64,000 bases of DNA from Stentor roeselii (Eukaryota > Ciliophora > Heterotrichea > Heterotrichida > Stentoridae): positions 92,146-156,145 of the forward strand of contig RSEH01000098.1 of assembly GCA_006503475.1 (NCBI GenBank). The letters are read 5' to 3'. A program made the translations under genes and the position numbers. Of the stretch, positions 1 to 9,869 are shown one piece after another (the first letter of the stretch is position 1; each line of letters starts with the position of its first letter). The notes beneath the pieces are model-generated. The model was not told the DNA's origin, made no database searches, and saw nothing but the letters and a program-made list of their open reading frames with translations.

Positions 1-37
1 TCAAGAGTTCTTCCCACTCAAGAGAGTTATCAGCCAT
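1..37 (-). CDS. N-terminus of a divergent gene (partial)
   Basis: Reading leftward from the ATG at 37-35 gives 12 open codons, MADNSLEWEELL, before the window ends. The composition looks like a real N-terminus and resembles the acidic start of the divergent neighbour at 43/52. Only 5-14 bp would separate the two start codons, which matches the packing at 23149/23154. Nothing can be said about function. The call rests on an open frame and context only, so it is tentative. Confidence 0.38.
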   Translation of the reverse strand, partial: MADNSLEWEELL

Positions 38-42
38 TTTCA

Positions 43-1182
43 ATGTATTATATGAGTGGCGACGAGTCGAACGGGTCGGACAACGAGTTTTGGCAAGCTT
101 TTGAAAAACCGTTGGTTGTCGTTAAAGCAAGTCAAAAGCCAACTTTACCCACTTCCAACTTCGCAATATTGAGGATGAGTGAAAAAGAAAGATATGAAAA
201 AATGATAGAAAATATTCGAGAAAGCAAAGAAGAAGAACTTCGCAGTCTTCGCATCAAGATTTTAAATGAGGCGAGGAAAGAGTTCAACGAAAAGATAAGA
301 ATGGCAAAACTTGAGTTTATCAAAGAATCTGAAAGACTCAAAGACACTTATGCGAGTTCCAGAGAGATCATACAGAAAAAAGACCTGAAAATCTCTGAAC
401 TCGCGAAAATCGTCATCATTCAAGAAGCCCTTATTGCTGAGATGAGAATAATCACAAATAAACTAATAAAAAAAAGTAGCAAACGCCAAAAGTCTCATGA
501 AAACTCTTATAAAACTGAGGATGACAAGGCGTTAAAAATCCAAATCGATGTTTTCAAAGAACTTTGTGAAAACTACAAAGAAGACGTTGAAAAATTCCGA
601 AAATTAAATGAAAAACTCGAGGAAGAAAATAAAATTTTAAAAAAAGAATACGATGAACTCGAAGGTAAAATAAAAACTTTTTCCAATGAAATGATAGAAA
701 AACTCCAAAAAGAAAACAACCTACTTCAAGCCCAGTTCGACAAGCACCGTCTGGAATCAGAAAAAGAAGTGGAAGTCCGCGAACTACTTAACAAAAGACA
801 CTTGCTGATCATTTCTCAGCTTCAAGACGAGCTAAAACTAGCGAAAACTGTAATAAAATCTCCAAGAATCCATCATAAAGCCATAGAAAAAATCAAAGAC
901 CTGAGTCTTTCTCGCATCGAAAGAACAGAAGAAAGTCCCTTAGATGTGAAAAACGATTTAAAACTATCAAGAAGAAGTAAGTTCAAAGGTCAGAAAAACT
1001 ACACTTATAAAGAATATAAAGCTTTTGACATCGAAAGCCTGAGAAACGAGTACTACGGCAAAGGGTCCATTAACAGGACTTCAAGACTGGAGTTGATGGG
1101 TCAGAAAAGTGCGAATTTGTCTTCTTTTAGAGAAAGTCGGCAGAAACTTTCAAAGAATTCTTTGTATTATAAGGAAGACTAG
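43..1182 (+). CDS. Coiled-coil protein, unknown function
   Basis: 379 aa from the first ATG; the second ATG at 52 (MSGDESNGSD...) is an equally good start. Residues about 45-270 are rich in K/E/L with heptad spacing and predict a long coiled coil; the C-terminal third is basic and Ser-rich and probably disordered. No catalytic motif is visible. Proteins of this kind are abundant in ciliate cortical and basal-body structures, but that role is a guess here. The stop TAG is followed 70 bp later by the next gene on the same strand. Confidence 0.85.
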   Translation: MYYMSGDESNGSDNEFWQAFEKPLVVVKASQKPTLPTSNFAILRMSEKERYEKMIENIRESKEEELRSLRIKILNEARKEFNEKIRMAKLEFIKESERLKDTYASSREIIQKKDLKISELAKIVIIQEALIAEMRIITNKLIKKSSKRQKSHENSYKTEDDKALKIQIDVFKELCENYKEDVEKFRKLNEKLEEENKILKKEYDELEGKIKTFSNEMIEKLQKENNLLQAQFDKHRLESEKEVEVRELLNKRHLLIISQLQDELKLAKTVIKSPRIHHKAIEKIKDLSLSRIERTEESPLDVKNDLKLSRRSKFKGQKNYTYKEYKAFDIESLRNEYYGKGSINRTSRLELMGQKSANLSSFRESRQKLSKNSLYYKED

Positions 1183-1252
1183 TCTTTGTAAGTGGAAGAA
1201 GATAAATATGGTCCTGCTAGTCTTTTTGAGTAATATGGGTGGATAGAATATA

Positions 1253-1498
1253 ATGAATATACATAAACCTAATAAGCAGAAACCTGATAAAAAGATTGCA
1301 CCTATTGACCGTCAGAGGAAAATCATTGGAGAGTTTCATAACAAAGAAACACAAAAAGTCAGAGAAAAACAACCTTTGAAAATCACTGAAATGGATTTCA
1401 TGTCTGGGTCTGATACTTTTAAGACTATTGGTACTGTTGTTCTGGTCATTAGTTTAGTTATTTTAGTTGCAGCTGTTTATAATAGCTGGGCAACTTAA
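1253..1498 (+). CDS. Small tail-anchored membrane protein
   Basis: 81 aa with a basic, hydrophilic N-terminus (about residues 1-55) and one C-terminal membrane segment at about 57-78 ending NSWAT. This layout is that of a tail-anchored protein with its N-terminus in the cytosol, like Sec61-beta or SERP1/RAMP4, but I see no clear sequence match to either. The start context is TATAATG. It lies 70 bp after the coiled-coil gene on the same strand. Length, clean frame and sharp topology support a real gene; family unknown. Confidence 0.6.
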   Translation: MNIHKPNKQKPDKKIAPIDRQRKIIGEFHNKETQKVREKQPLKITEMDFMSGSDTFKTIGTVVLVISLVILVAAVYNSWAT

Positions 1499-1902
1499 TA
1501 GGTAATTTAGTGTTTTTAGTTGGATTATGACGGTGGATCTTGATGATTTGGATGTTGAGGATTAGCTCAGATTTAGGGTTTTTATATTGACTGTGAAGTT
1601 TAGTTAGTTGCAACTCAGTGATTTAGATGAATTTAAAGTTGATTCAAAGGAAAATCTTTAAGCTTGGAGTTTAAGTACTTTATGTTTTTTATGAAAATTG
1701 TATTTTCTTATTATATATTCTCAAAAATAAAAATATATGTCTTTATTAATCTAAAAAAAAATCAGATTCGAATCCTTAATATTCTAAAAATGAATAATCA
1801 TGATTATCATACTTATCAATTCAATAATAGTCCTAAGTTGTGCATTAAATTATCCAAGTCATTAAAATCCATCAAAAAGTCCTTCAAACATAATAGACTT
1901 AT
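1499..1902. other. Intergenic spacer between convergent genes
   Basis: The first 150 bp are G/T-rich on the + strand, then the sequence becomes A/T-rich with A/C bias. An 80-codon open frame at 1664..1906 has low-complexity Lys/Ile/Phe/Asn content typical of AT-rich noncoding DNA and I do not accept it. No RNA gene or repeat is visible. Confidence 0.6.
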
Positions 1903-2625
1903 TTAAACTTCATTTTTTTTCCTATCAAGATATTCCAATAAATGCCTAAGTCTATCGAAAATTTTCTTCATTCCCTTGAAATCAGAGAGCTTTTCATCTT
2001 TTTGTATGATTTTTGTAGGAGTTTTGAGATTTTTTCCTTTTTTGAACCTTGGACTATTGAGCAGTGGAAGATTATTACAAAAATACGGGCTTCTAATTTT
2101 CAGGTCTCTTGAAGTGTTATTGGAAGACCTGCTAGTTTCGATTGCAAGGCTGATGTCATCAATCAAAATCGAGTTCTTTTTGTTTCTGATCCTTGCGACA
2201 TGTTTATAAATAACAGGCTGAATTTCCATCAGTTTCATGTCTTCGCTGTTTTTAATCATTTTCGATAAATCTTTTAAAAGACTTTCAGATTTTTCGAATT
2301 TTATTCGATTTTCGAGGAGTTCTTCATTTGACCTGACGAGAGTTTCTTGAAGTTTTGCAAGTTCTTTTTCTTTTGTTTTTAATGACTTGGAAATACTTTT
2401 AAGGCTTTTCATTTCTTTCATGAGATCTAAAACTCGGGCCTCTACTTCCAGTTTTTTCTTTTTCAGATGAAACAATTCTTGTAGATTTTCAGGTGAAACT
2501 AATTCTTTTTCCTTGGTCATCATCGATTTCATTGAGATTGAACTGAGTGAAGACTGTGATCGAGTGTTGAGAACTGTATTCGGTTTTGAGAAGGATGTTT
2601 TACTCTCGATTGAAGAAATGAACAT
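1903..2625 (-). CDS. Small coiled-coil protein, unknown
   Basis: 240 aa. After a Ser-rich N-terminus (about 1-45), residues about 47-135 form a strong predicted coiled coil rich in Lys, Glu and Leu. The C-terminal 90 residues are basic with short Ser/Pro stretches. No enzymatic motif is visible. The frame is clean from ATG (context AATATG) to TAA. It is convergent with the small membrane-protein gene and co-oriented with the RING gene, whose stop lies 54 bp upstream of this ATG. Confidence 0.82.
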   Translation of the reverse strand: MFISSIESKTSFSKPNTVLNTRSQSSLSSISMKSMMTKEKELVSPENLQELFHLKKKKLEVEARVLDLMKEMKSLKSISKSLKTKEKELAKLQETLVRSNEELLENRIKFEKSESLLKDLSKMIKNSEDMKLMEIQPVIYKHVARIRNKKNSILIDDISLAIETSRSSNNTSRDLKIRSPYFCNNLPLLNSPRFKKGKNLKTPTKIIQKDEKLSDFKGMKKIFDRLRHLLEYLDRKKNEV

Positions 2626-2679
2626 ATTATTTTAAATCCAACCTAACCATGCTTCTATTATTGAATTACAAAATTGTAC

Positions 2680-3588
2680 TTAAGCAATCTGTTTGCACCC
2701 AATAGATGCAACATCAGAATTACCACAACAAGTCCATTTCAAACTTTTCAAATTCCACTTTCCAGGATGACAAGAGTTGACCCTAGCCAAAATTTCTCTT
2801 TCAATCCGTTCCTTAACCTTCCTATACGCTTCATTCACTCGTTTCGACTCTTCCACCTTCCTAATCATCTGATTCAGTTCTTCTCTTACTTGAAGTTCAG
2901 CAAGTTTTTTGCATCTATCATTAAGTGCCCTGAAGTTTTCCACACTTCCGACGATATCACTTTCATCAACAACAAGTGAAAATTTGATGGTATTTTCACA
3001 AATCTCTGAACAAAGTAAAGGAACCCCTTCTTCAATCGTACCATTCCTGATAATGAACTTATCACACAAGGCATTTTCGCATTGTTCTACTCGAAACAAG
3101 CAATTTTTTTCATGTTCTGCGATTTTTAAGATGTTTCCTTCGAAACAACATCCAAAAATTCGATTAACGCAGGAAAGTTCAAAGGTTTCATAGACCTTTA
3201 AAGCGAATTTCGCGATTTTCTTGAAGTCTGAGCAGTTGCAAGGGTGAGGACAATTGGAATTTTGAAGCAAACAATTCAAACAGACCAGATTTTCGCAGTT
3301 GAGACATTCTTGAGGGTCTTTGACTACATTTTTGCAGATGAGACAGATGAAATGTTCTGGGACTGGCTTTAAAAAACGACTTGGGGTTAAAACTGAAGGT
3401 TTTCGATCTTCGAATTGGAACTCAAATGATTCGAAATTGTGACTTGGGGATGGGTCAGGTGTTGTGTCTGTCGCTTCTGTTTGGAAAGATGGATTTTTTT
3501 TGTGGTCTGATTCATGTTTTTCTGAGATATCACAAAAGTAGTCCAGGTTTTGATGTACTTGAGTAGAATGATTGAGGAAATCTGCCAT
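2680..3588 (-). CDS. RING / TRAF-type zinc-finger protein, probable E3 ubiquitin ligase
   Basis: 302 aa. A RING-like finger spans residues 82-117 (CLIC, then CLNC, CLNC and CPHPC), followed by a TRAF/SIAH-type Cys/His segment at about 140-195. A coiled coil lies at about 225-270, and the end carries a Cys-rich motif, CHPGKW...WTCCG...GC (273-298). RING plus TRAF-type fingers usually mark ubiquitin ligases or signalling adaptors. The tail resembles the second half of a CHORD zinc domain (HPG...WSCC...GC), an unusual addition. Several RING spacings are non-canonical, so activity is not certain. Confidence 0.8.
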   Translation of the reverse strand: MADFLNHSTQVHQNLDYFCDISEKHESDHKKNPSFQTEATDTTPDPSPSHNFESFEFQFEDRKPSVLTPSRFLKPVPEHFICLICKNVVKDPQECLNCENLVCLNCLLQNSNCPHPCNCSDFKKIAKFALKVYETFELSCVNRIFGCCFEGNILKIAEHEKNCLFRVEQCENALCDKFIIRNGTIEEGVPLLCSEICENTIKFSLVVDESDIVGSVENFRALNDRCKKLAELQVREELNQMIRKVEESKRVNEAYRKVKERIEREILARVNSCHPGKWNLKSLKWTCCGNSDVASIGCKQIA

Positions 3589-3850
3589 TTATCTTTGGAT
3601 TCAAATTTGAAATTCATGAAGGGTTTTATTTTAGGATTCTTGTAAAGAATGAAAAAATTTGATATTTATGTGGATGGAAGATTTGGTAATTTAGAATTTT
3701 TTATTTTAAGAGATTTATACAAAGGAACAATTTGTGTCATTCAAATAAGGATTTTTTAATATTTGATATGCAAGACTCACTGAAAGATTATAGAAAAATT
3801 AATACAAGTATCATCTGATAAATTTAGTAGAAAGATTTTCTAAAAGATTA

Positions 3851-5179
3851 ATGAAAACTCTAAAGGACTATCAACTAACCCTAAATTCCATTATTAATAT
3901 TTTAAAGATGTACTCCCTGAAAACCAGTCCTGAAGGTTACTACGAGTCTCTCGACGGAATCACATTCTACACGATCACCGTAGCCCACAGTCCCTCAGGT
4001 CGGAGCTGGATAATAAACCGAAAACTCGAAGAATTCCATTCTCTATACGACTGTCTATCCTTAAAATTCAAAGACCTTGAAGAGCCTCCAGGGTACCGAG
4101 CTTTATCCTACCTCTCTTTATTCTTCCAATCAGTGATTCCATCGTTAGACAAATTTCTAACCTCGATTCTTTCCCTTCCCTCAGTTTACACAACAGAAGA
4201 AATCTTCTCATTCTTCGACGTGGGTCTTCACGTGCGAGAAAGCACATCAGCGAAGGTTTATCTGAAAGAAGACCATAAGACTCAATACGTTGTCAAGTCA
4301 ATCCAAGCAGCTTCTGACTTTTTCATCACAGCTGAAGTGGACTACGCGACACTTCATCGTCTTGAGAGCTATCTTCAGCTCATCGGGTATTCAGGGTCGA
4401 CTATGAGTCGAGTCCGATGCTTTTGCAGGTTTGGAATGAAAGAGTTTAGAAGTGTCGAAGCTTTGACTGTTTTTTCTTTTAGTATCGAAAAATCTGTGAT
4501 GGTTCTCGCGTTTGAATCAGGAAATCTGCAACTTGTTCAATTGAAAATCACTGATAATGACTTGGAATTTAATGTTATTCGAATGGTTGAAGCTCATACT
4601 TCACCTGTCACTGGAATTGTCATTGAAGACTCTTTTGTTTACTCTTGTGCTGGTGATGGAAGACTTATTATCACTTCTATCAGTGATGCTAATAAATTTG
4701 TGGATATTACTTTGGATTTTTTGCCTAAGGCTGTTGATATGACTGAAGATATGAATTATCTTTACTTTTGTGATGGAAGGAATGTTGTTGTTTTTGATGT
4801 CAATCAGTTTAAAAATGTTCGAGAGTTCAGCACTGAGGTCGGAGATGATGTCACTGCTTTTTGTGTCAGTGATAAAGGATTCGTAGTTGTCGCTGGGGAT
4901 AATGGAATGGTCGCGCTTTTTAGTGCACAGTTTGAATTGATTCGAAAATTTCAAATGGTTTGTAAGGTCTCTGGGTTTAGCTTTAATGAAAGGTTTGGAC
5001 TTTTTGCTGTTTCTGATGAAAATGGAATTGTTCATTTGTGTAATTGCTCTGGAGATGTTTTGTTTAGGTGGAAAACACATGATGTGGCATCTGCTGTTTG
5101 TTTTACTGGAAGTAGTTGTGTGTCTGCTGGATATGATTTAAATGTTAGAGTTTGGAAATTGGAAGGGTTAGGGTTATAG
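3851..5179 (+). CDS. PX domain - WD40 propeller protein
   Basis: 442 aa from the first ATG; the ATG at 3908 (MYSLKTSP) may be the true start because the first 19 codons look like AT-rich leader. Residues about 20-130 fit a PX phosphoinositide-binding fold, including the WIINRKLEEFHSLYDCL strand-helix. Residues about 190-440 are WD40-like blades ending in VRVWKL. PX domains bind PI3P and WD40 propellers bind proteins, so an endosomal scaffold role is plausible. Base composition drifts from A/C-rich at the 5' end to strongly G/T-rich at the 3' end. Confidence 0.8.
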   Translation: MKTLKDYQLTLNSIINILKMYSLKTSPEGYYESLDGITFYTITVAHSPSGRSWIINRKLEEFHSLYDCLSLKFKDLEEPPGYRALSYLSLFFQSVIPSLDKFLTSILSLPSVYTTEEIFSFFDVGLHVRESTSAKVYLKEDHKTQYVVKSIQAASDFFITAEVDYATLHRLESYLQLIGYSGSTMSRVRCFCRFGMKEFRSVEALTVFSFSIEKSVMVLAFESGNLQLVQLKITDNDLEFNVIRMVEAHTSPVTGIVIEDSFVYSCAGDGRLIITSISDANKFVDITLDFLPKAVDMTEDMNYLYFCDGRNVVVFDVNQFKNVREFSTEVGDDVTAFCVSDKGFVVVAGDNGMVALFSAQFELIRKFQMVCKVSGFSFNERFGLFAVSDENGIVHLCNCSGDVLFRWKTHDVASAVCFTGSSCVSAGYDLNVRVWKLEGLGL

Positions 5180-5890
5180 GTTAGATTAGATTTCATTAAA
5201 GTAAATATTCCTTTGAATTCTTCCAACTATCTGAGTTTAGAAATTTATATATTCTGTATTCAAAATATTATCTTCATAAGATTAATTTTAGTTTACTGTA
5301 GATAGAAAAATATCAAATTTTATTAATACTAATTTAAGCATTTGCATATATATAAATTTCAGAAGTAATAAATTTACTCAAAGACTAAAATGAAAACGAA
5401 AATTAAATTTCAAGCAACTTAATCAAATCATATTAAAAATAGATGCAGGTATTCTAATCTAATCAATCCTTAAATTTCACAAGTAGACTTAAAATTGTAC
5501 TTAAATTCAATACCCTATTTACACTCTGATGATAAAGTACTACTCAATAGAAAAAAATATTAATTGAATTCTCACTTTCTTAATCTCATGCTTGAAAATC
5601 AGATTTTGATTGAATTTATTACCTTATTTAATTTCTGCAGAGATATTCCTTAGACAGGGCCAGTTTATTAATATTCTGAAAATTTAGTGTAAATTGGCTT
5701 GTTTCTAATTTTTCCGAGCATTCAAATTAAATTAAGTATATTATCAAAAATTTTCCAACATATACCCTCATCAAATATTGGCTTTCAGTCTCTAGTAATT
5801 TAAGTCATGCTATGTAATAATTCATTAATCAAAGTTTAAATATTGATAAAAATCTTATAATTCTATAAAATACTCAATATTTAAGTAACC
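5180..5890. other. AT-rich intergenic spacer (about 710 bp)
   Basis: Lies between the stop codons of convergent genes. Apart from a G/T-rich stretch at the left edge (including gggttagggtt) it is A/T-rich with no open frame of note, no repeat and no RNA signature that I can see. Confidence 0.6.
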
Positions 5891-6877
5891 TTACTTATTT
5901 CTTAATTCAAATAAAATCAAAACAGCGACTCTCGCAATTAAACTAATACTCAATCCAACATTGGTAACATTAAAGGTTAAAATCGGTAATCCTATCATAA
6001 CAAAAAGGATATACAAAGGAACATACAAAGTGCAAACAATCAACAAAAGTCCACAAAAACAAGAAGTAGACTGAGCTCCCCTGACTCTATTATCAGCCAT
6101 TTCATAAGAAGTGACAGTGCAAGTCCATACAAAGCAGGTTCCAAGACTAATAAAAGCAAGAGCCGAGGTAAAAAGCGCCCTCATGAACGTGTTCTGAAAA
6201 ACAAACAAGCTAAAAAAGGTCAAAAGTCCATTAGTCAAAATGAACCCTCCTACCATCGCATAATAATAAAACTGATAATCAATCACCACATCCCACTTAA
6301 CATTAATACAAGAGTCATACTTAATTGAGGTAACCGGATAAAGAATCCCCAAAACAACAATCTTATAAATCGGCAGAATAAAAAACAGCAAAACCAAAAC
6401 ATCAACTAAAATATCACGATTTCCTTTCATTGGTTGGTAACTTCCTGAATCATTAACTCGAAGACTTTTGCATCGTTTCCAGATACGAAAGCCCATGTCA
6501 AAAAAGAAGAGGACTGTGTATACTACTATGTAAGAGATAAAAAAACCGAATGCGAGCCCTGCTGGAAAACTGTTAATAAAACGAGCGATGTCATGAGCCT
6601 TTCCACCGTAATGACCGCAGTCTTTGTCGGAACCTTCTTTGTTCACTGTCAAATGACTGCTGTTGTCTGATTTGTATATTCGAGTCACTTCGTAGTGAGG
6701 ACGGTCTTGGAAGGAAGTTAGGTGGTTCAGTGAATTGTATATGAAAAAACCAAGCTCAGCTAAATAGATTAGAAGCATCAAAATTATCATCCAGATGTTG
6801 TTTCGCATCAGCAGACCACGGAAAAAACCTGATAAGTTTGAATCTGATGCTTTTTCTATATAACTGCCCAGCCCCAT
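5891..6877 (-). CDS. Multi-pass membrane protein (about 7 TM), unknown
   Basis: 328 aa. Hydrophobic segments at about 27-49, 105-128, 157-180, 206-228, 234-256, 272-300 and 303-323 predict seven membrane spans. A loop at about 50-100 contains NSS and several Cys, as in a lumenal or extracellular loop. A further Cys-rich stretch TSCFC starts at 271. I recognise no transporter or channel signature. The frame is clean, and the N-terminal MGLGSY might be myristoylated but does not strictly fit the consensus. Confidence 0.8.
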   Translation of the reverse strand: MGLGSYIEKASDSNLSGFFRGLLMRNNIWMIILMLLIYLAELGFFIYNSLNHLTSFQDRPHYEVTRIYKSDNSSHLTVNKEGSDKDCGHYGGKAHDIARFINSFPAGLAFGFFISYIVVYTVLFFFDMGFRIWKRCKSLRVNDSGSYQPMKGNRDILVDVLVLLFFILPIYKIVVLGILYPVTSIKYDSCINVKWDVVIDYQFYYYAMVGGFILTNGLLTFFSLFVFQNTFMRALFTSALAFISLGTCFVWTCTVTSYEMADNRVRGAQSTSCFCGLLLIVCTLYVPLYILFVMIGLPILTFNVTNVGLSISLIARVAVLILFELRNK

Positions 6878-7174
6878 TTTTTCAACAGATTAACAGTTTA
6901 GAAATTTAACATTTTAGATTATCATATTGAGAAGATTATTATTGATTTTTATCTGGATTAGGTTTAAGAGTTTATAAGCTTTCAAAGGGTGATTATTTAT
7001 TTATTTTTAACTTGATGCGATTACAAAATCACTTCATCTTTAATCTATAATCCACACAGACCTACACAGTGAAATATCTAATTGAAATTTCCGAATAAAT
7101 CTCTAAACCTCAACAAAGATCTAAAATCTTAATCTCTTTTCAATAAATTATCCTAAATCATTCCTATCCTATTT

Positions 7175-8313
7175 CTAATTACCCATAGCATCAATCTTTT
7201 TATTCAGCTTTTCAAAGTTGTGATTACATTCTTTCTTCAAACTTTTCAATCTATAAAGTATCATTTTGAGTCTTCCTTCCAATTCACCCGCATTGAACTC
7301 TCCAGAGTTCTGCAAACCTGAACAAATTATTAGGTTAATCACTATTTCCCTTCCAAAACATGAGATTTTCCAATGACAAACTCAGCCATTCCAACAGTCA
7401 ATTCCTTGAGCTTCATTTTGAAATGATTTAAAAGACTCTTCAAGAATATAGATCAAAAGATTGAGCATGATGATGACATTAATAACAGAGGCAAGCATGA
7501 ACTAAACAAACTGAAGAGGGGCCAGCCACAAGATCTTCGATGTTCACGTTGTTCGAGGCCTGCCATATGGAAAACTATAAAAAATCCTCCGAATTGAACG
7601 TCTTGAAGTCCATCGACGACTAGTTAATCATTCCCAAGGCGCCAGTCGAGTGAAAAAAACCAACACAAACGCGATCGAGTTATCAAGAGCCCTGAAAATC
7701 AACAGGGTGAAAAAATGTTGAGTCAAACGCACGAAATCCAGAAAGAGATCTGAAAAATTTTACAAAAACCATAAAAAGCCAAGATAATAAACTTCAGGAA
7801 TTTCCTGAGGATAGCTGCAGATTAAGAAGCTTCAAGAAAGGAGAGACCAAAGCACCGCATTTCAATAATGTTCCAGAAGTCAATGAAATACGAATACGCT
7901 GCAGACATGGCCTGAATGAGTTCATAACAAGTGATGAGTCCATTTATGGCAATGAAGACGATTACTATCGGAATGTTAGACTCATCAAGAGGCTTGATCT
8001 CTGTATTTTTAAAAGTTGACAAAATCATCAGCACAGACAATAGAATGATATTAGTTTACATCAAACCAGTCAAGGTAAAAGCCACAGATTCTTCCACTTG
8101 GCCCTCACAAAATCTCTGACGAATTCAGTCTTCAGGGTCTTCGAGTTGCGGCACGATACTATCCAACAAGTCGATGCTATCCAGAGACCCGCTGTGGTGA
8201 TTAATAGCTAAAGGCAGAGTCTTAAACTTTATCAGAATATCTTAAATATCCTCAGGAACCGCTTTGACATCAAATTTAATAAAATACAAAATCAAGAAAA
8301 ATTTGAAAAACAT
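7175..8313 (-). pseudogene. Decayed TRP-like cation channel, 5'-truncated
   Basis: On the minus strand one frame keeps channel-like sequence through several stops. Segments include NIPIVIVFIAINGLITCYEL and YFIDFWNIIEM (8040-7860, like S3 and the WNIIDL motif of TRP/polycystin channels). A linker at about 7600-7520 resembles the S4-S5 region, VDGLQDVQFGGFF. An S6-like helix, MLASVINVIIMLNLLIYIL, starts at 7498. A coiled-coil C-terminus ends MGN-stop at 7175. Stops lie at 8242, 8125, 8056, 7822, 7723, 7699 and 7624, with frame breaks near 7500 and 7385. The N-terminal half is missing. This is confidently a pseudogene; TRP-like is the best family fit. Confidence 0.75.
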
Positions 8314-8458
8314 GCCTATTAAAACCTATCAACTCAACATTTCTAAAAATGGCTTATTTATCGATACCTAAAATCTTCAATCCTTGAAAAAAAATTCCAT
8401 CATTCCCAAATCTCAACAATCATAAACCCTCGAAATCATCAAAATAATTCCTAAATAA

Positions 8459-9499
8459 ATGGGTCAAAACTCTGCAAAGCTATTTTCCCAATCCGAAAGC
8501 GATATAAAATCCTCATCACTTCGCAGCAAGTTCAACTTTACAGGAATAAAAGAAATAACACGTCACCCTTACATCTCCTGTTTATGTTCAAACAGTGAAT
8601 CAACTCAATCATCAGACCCAGAGCTTTTTCCAAGGCAAAGCGAGTACCAGTCACGTCCAAGCCGAACAATTTTAGACAAAGGCCGTGAATTCCAAGTAAA
8701 GCCAATCGATTCAAGACACAGTTTCTCATACGGAGCGAACCAAAGTCCAGGAATTCGAAAAAGTTTCGAGTTAATCAGCACAGTAGTCCACAGCAAGATG
8801 AAGTCTTTTACACCAAACAACAGAAACGCTGACCTGTTTTTTAACCCTTCAAGGACTTCATCTAACCGAAACTCATCTCGCAAGAGTTCAATTTATGTTC
8901 AAGAAAATAAAACGGAAGGTGCTATGATTGAGTCTGAAAGACTGGAAACCGTTCAAGAAGCTATCACTGGTCGAGGCGCTCTTGATGAAAAATCGAATCA
9001 TGGCGAAGTTTTAAGAGAAGAAATTTCTGCTGAGTTCAGAGAAGTTGTGGAAAGTGGATTGATGGATAGCGGAATTAGAGAAGAGGTTTTTTTAGGAGGC
9101 GGAAGGAGGTATAAAGGGGACTTGCAGGAAGGGAAGCCTCATGGATGTGGAAAGGAAATATGGCCTGATGGAAGCTTGTATGAAGGAATGTATCATTTTG
9201 GAACTAGGACTGGAGAAGGGCTCTTTGTATGGCCTGATAAAAGCTTGTATAAAGGAAACTTTATTGACAATGAAATGCAGGGCTTTGGCATCTTCGAATG
9301 GAGCAACGGAAATAAATATGAAGGCATGTGGAATAAATCTAAAATGCATGGAGAAGGCACTTATACCTGGAGCAATGGGAATAAATATATCGGAAGCTAC
9401 TTTGAAGGACTTAAGCATGGAGAAGGGACTTTTGTGTACCATGACGGCAGGATCGTCAAAGGTAAATGGCTGAAAGGACATATAAAGGCAGATTTATAA
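8459..9499 (+). CDS. MORN-repeat protein, probably N-myristoylated
   Basis: 346 aa. Residues about 1-215 are Ser-rich and probably disordered; residues 217-340 hold five MORN repeats (YKGDLQEG, YEGMYHFG, YKGNFIDN, YEGMWNKS, YIGSYFEG, each followed by a G-G-aromatic-W/Y motif). The N-terminus MGQNSAK fits the N-myristoylation consensus. MORN repeats mediate membrane-proximal assembly in many protists, for example at the cortex and basal bodies, so cortical attachment through lipid and repeats is a reasonable inference. Start context is AATAAATG. Confidence 0.88.
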   Translation: MGQNSAKLFSQSESDIKSSSLRSKFNFTGIKEITRHPYISCLCSNSESTQSSDPELFPRQSEYQSRPSRTILDKGREFQVKPIDSRHSFSYGANQSPGIRKSFELISTVVHSKMKSFTPNNRNADLFFNPSRTSSNRNSSRKSSIYVQENKTEGAMIESERLETVQEAITGRGALDEKSNHGEVLREEISAEFREVVESGLMDSGIREEVFLGGGRRYKGDLQEGKPHGCGKEIWPDGSLYEGMYHFGTRTGEGLFVWPDKSLYKGNFIDNEMQGFGIFEWSNGNKYEGMWNKSKMHGEGTYTWSNGNKYIGSYFEGLKHGEGTFVYHDGRIVKGKWLKGHIKADL

Positions 9500-9584
9500 T
9501 AATTTAACCTAGAAGTGATTATTTCCAGTTTTTCTCTAAGTCTTTCTATTCTTACTGACAAGTTCAAGTCATCTAGTAATAAAA

Positions 9585-9857
9585 ATGTGGAGGTTGATAC
9601 GCTTTTCAAGACGATTCAGCTCATCCGAACTCGAATACCGAATAAGTGAGATCCTAAAGCGATTCAACACAGTAGACCCTTCAAAAATCACTTCATCTGC
9701 AACCTTTAAAGATATCGGTCTTGACTCTTTAGACTCAGTAGAAGCAGTAGTCGCAATGGAAGAGATCCTAAACGTCGAGCTGACAGACGAGGAAGCATTT
9801 AAAGTGACATCGATCCAAGAGGCAGTCTCAACATTTTCAAAGCACTTAAAAGTTTAG
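9585..9857 (+). CDS. NDUFAB1/ACP-like: Mitochondrial acyl carrier protein
   Basis: 90 aa. The first 12 residues (MWRLIRFSRRFS) are basic and Ser-rich, like a mitochondrial presequence. The rest is a complete acyl carrier fold with the GLDSLDSVE motif; Ser48 is the predicted 4'-phosphopantetheine site. Mitochondrial ACP carries acyl chains for lipoate synthesis, is a subunit of complex I and supports Fe-S assembly. Length and spacing match the family well. It lies 12 nt before the hydrolase gene on the same strand. Confidence 0.93.
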   Translation: MWRLIRFSRRFSSSELEYRISEILKRFNTVDPSKITSSATFKDIGLDSLDSVEAVVAMEEILNVELTDEEAFKVTSIQEAVSTFSKHLKV

Positions 9858-9869
9858 ACCTTTCTTATA

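Noticed and set aside
1762-1780. T-loop-like gattcgaatcc
   Set aside because: No tRNA body upstream; isolated match in AT-rich DNA.
1664-1906. 80-codon + strand open frame
   Set aside because: Low-complexity Lys/Ile/Asn composition of AT-rich spacer, no start context, and convergent overlap with the coiled-coil gene.
5160-5185. Telomere-like gggttagggtt
   Set aside because: Less than two repeats, partly coding (end of the PX-WD40 gene), and within a G/T-rich skew block.
7931-8119. 62-codon + strand frame
   Set aside because: Antisense shadow of the channel pseudogene.
7175-8313. Stop-codon reassignment as an explanation for in-frame stops
   Set aside because: Neighbouring genes use all three stops normally and the segment also has frame breaks, so decay explains it better.
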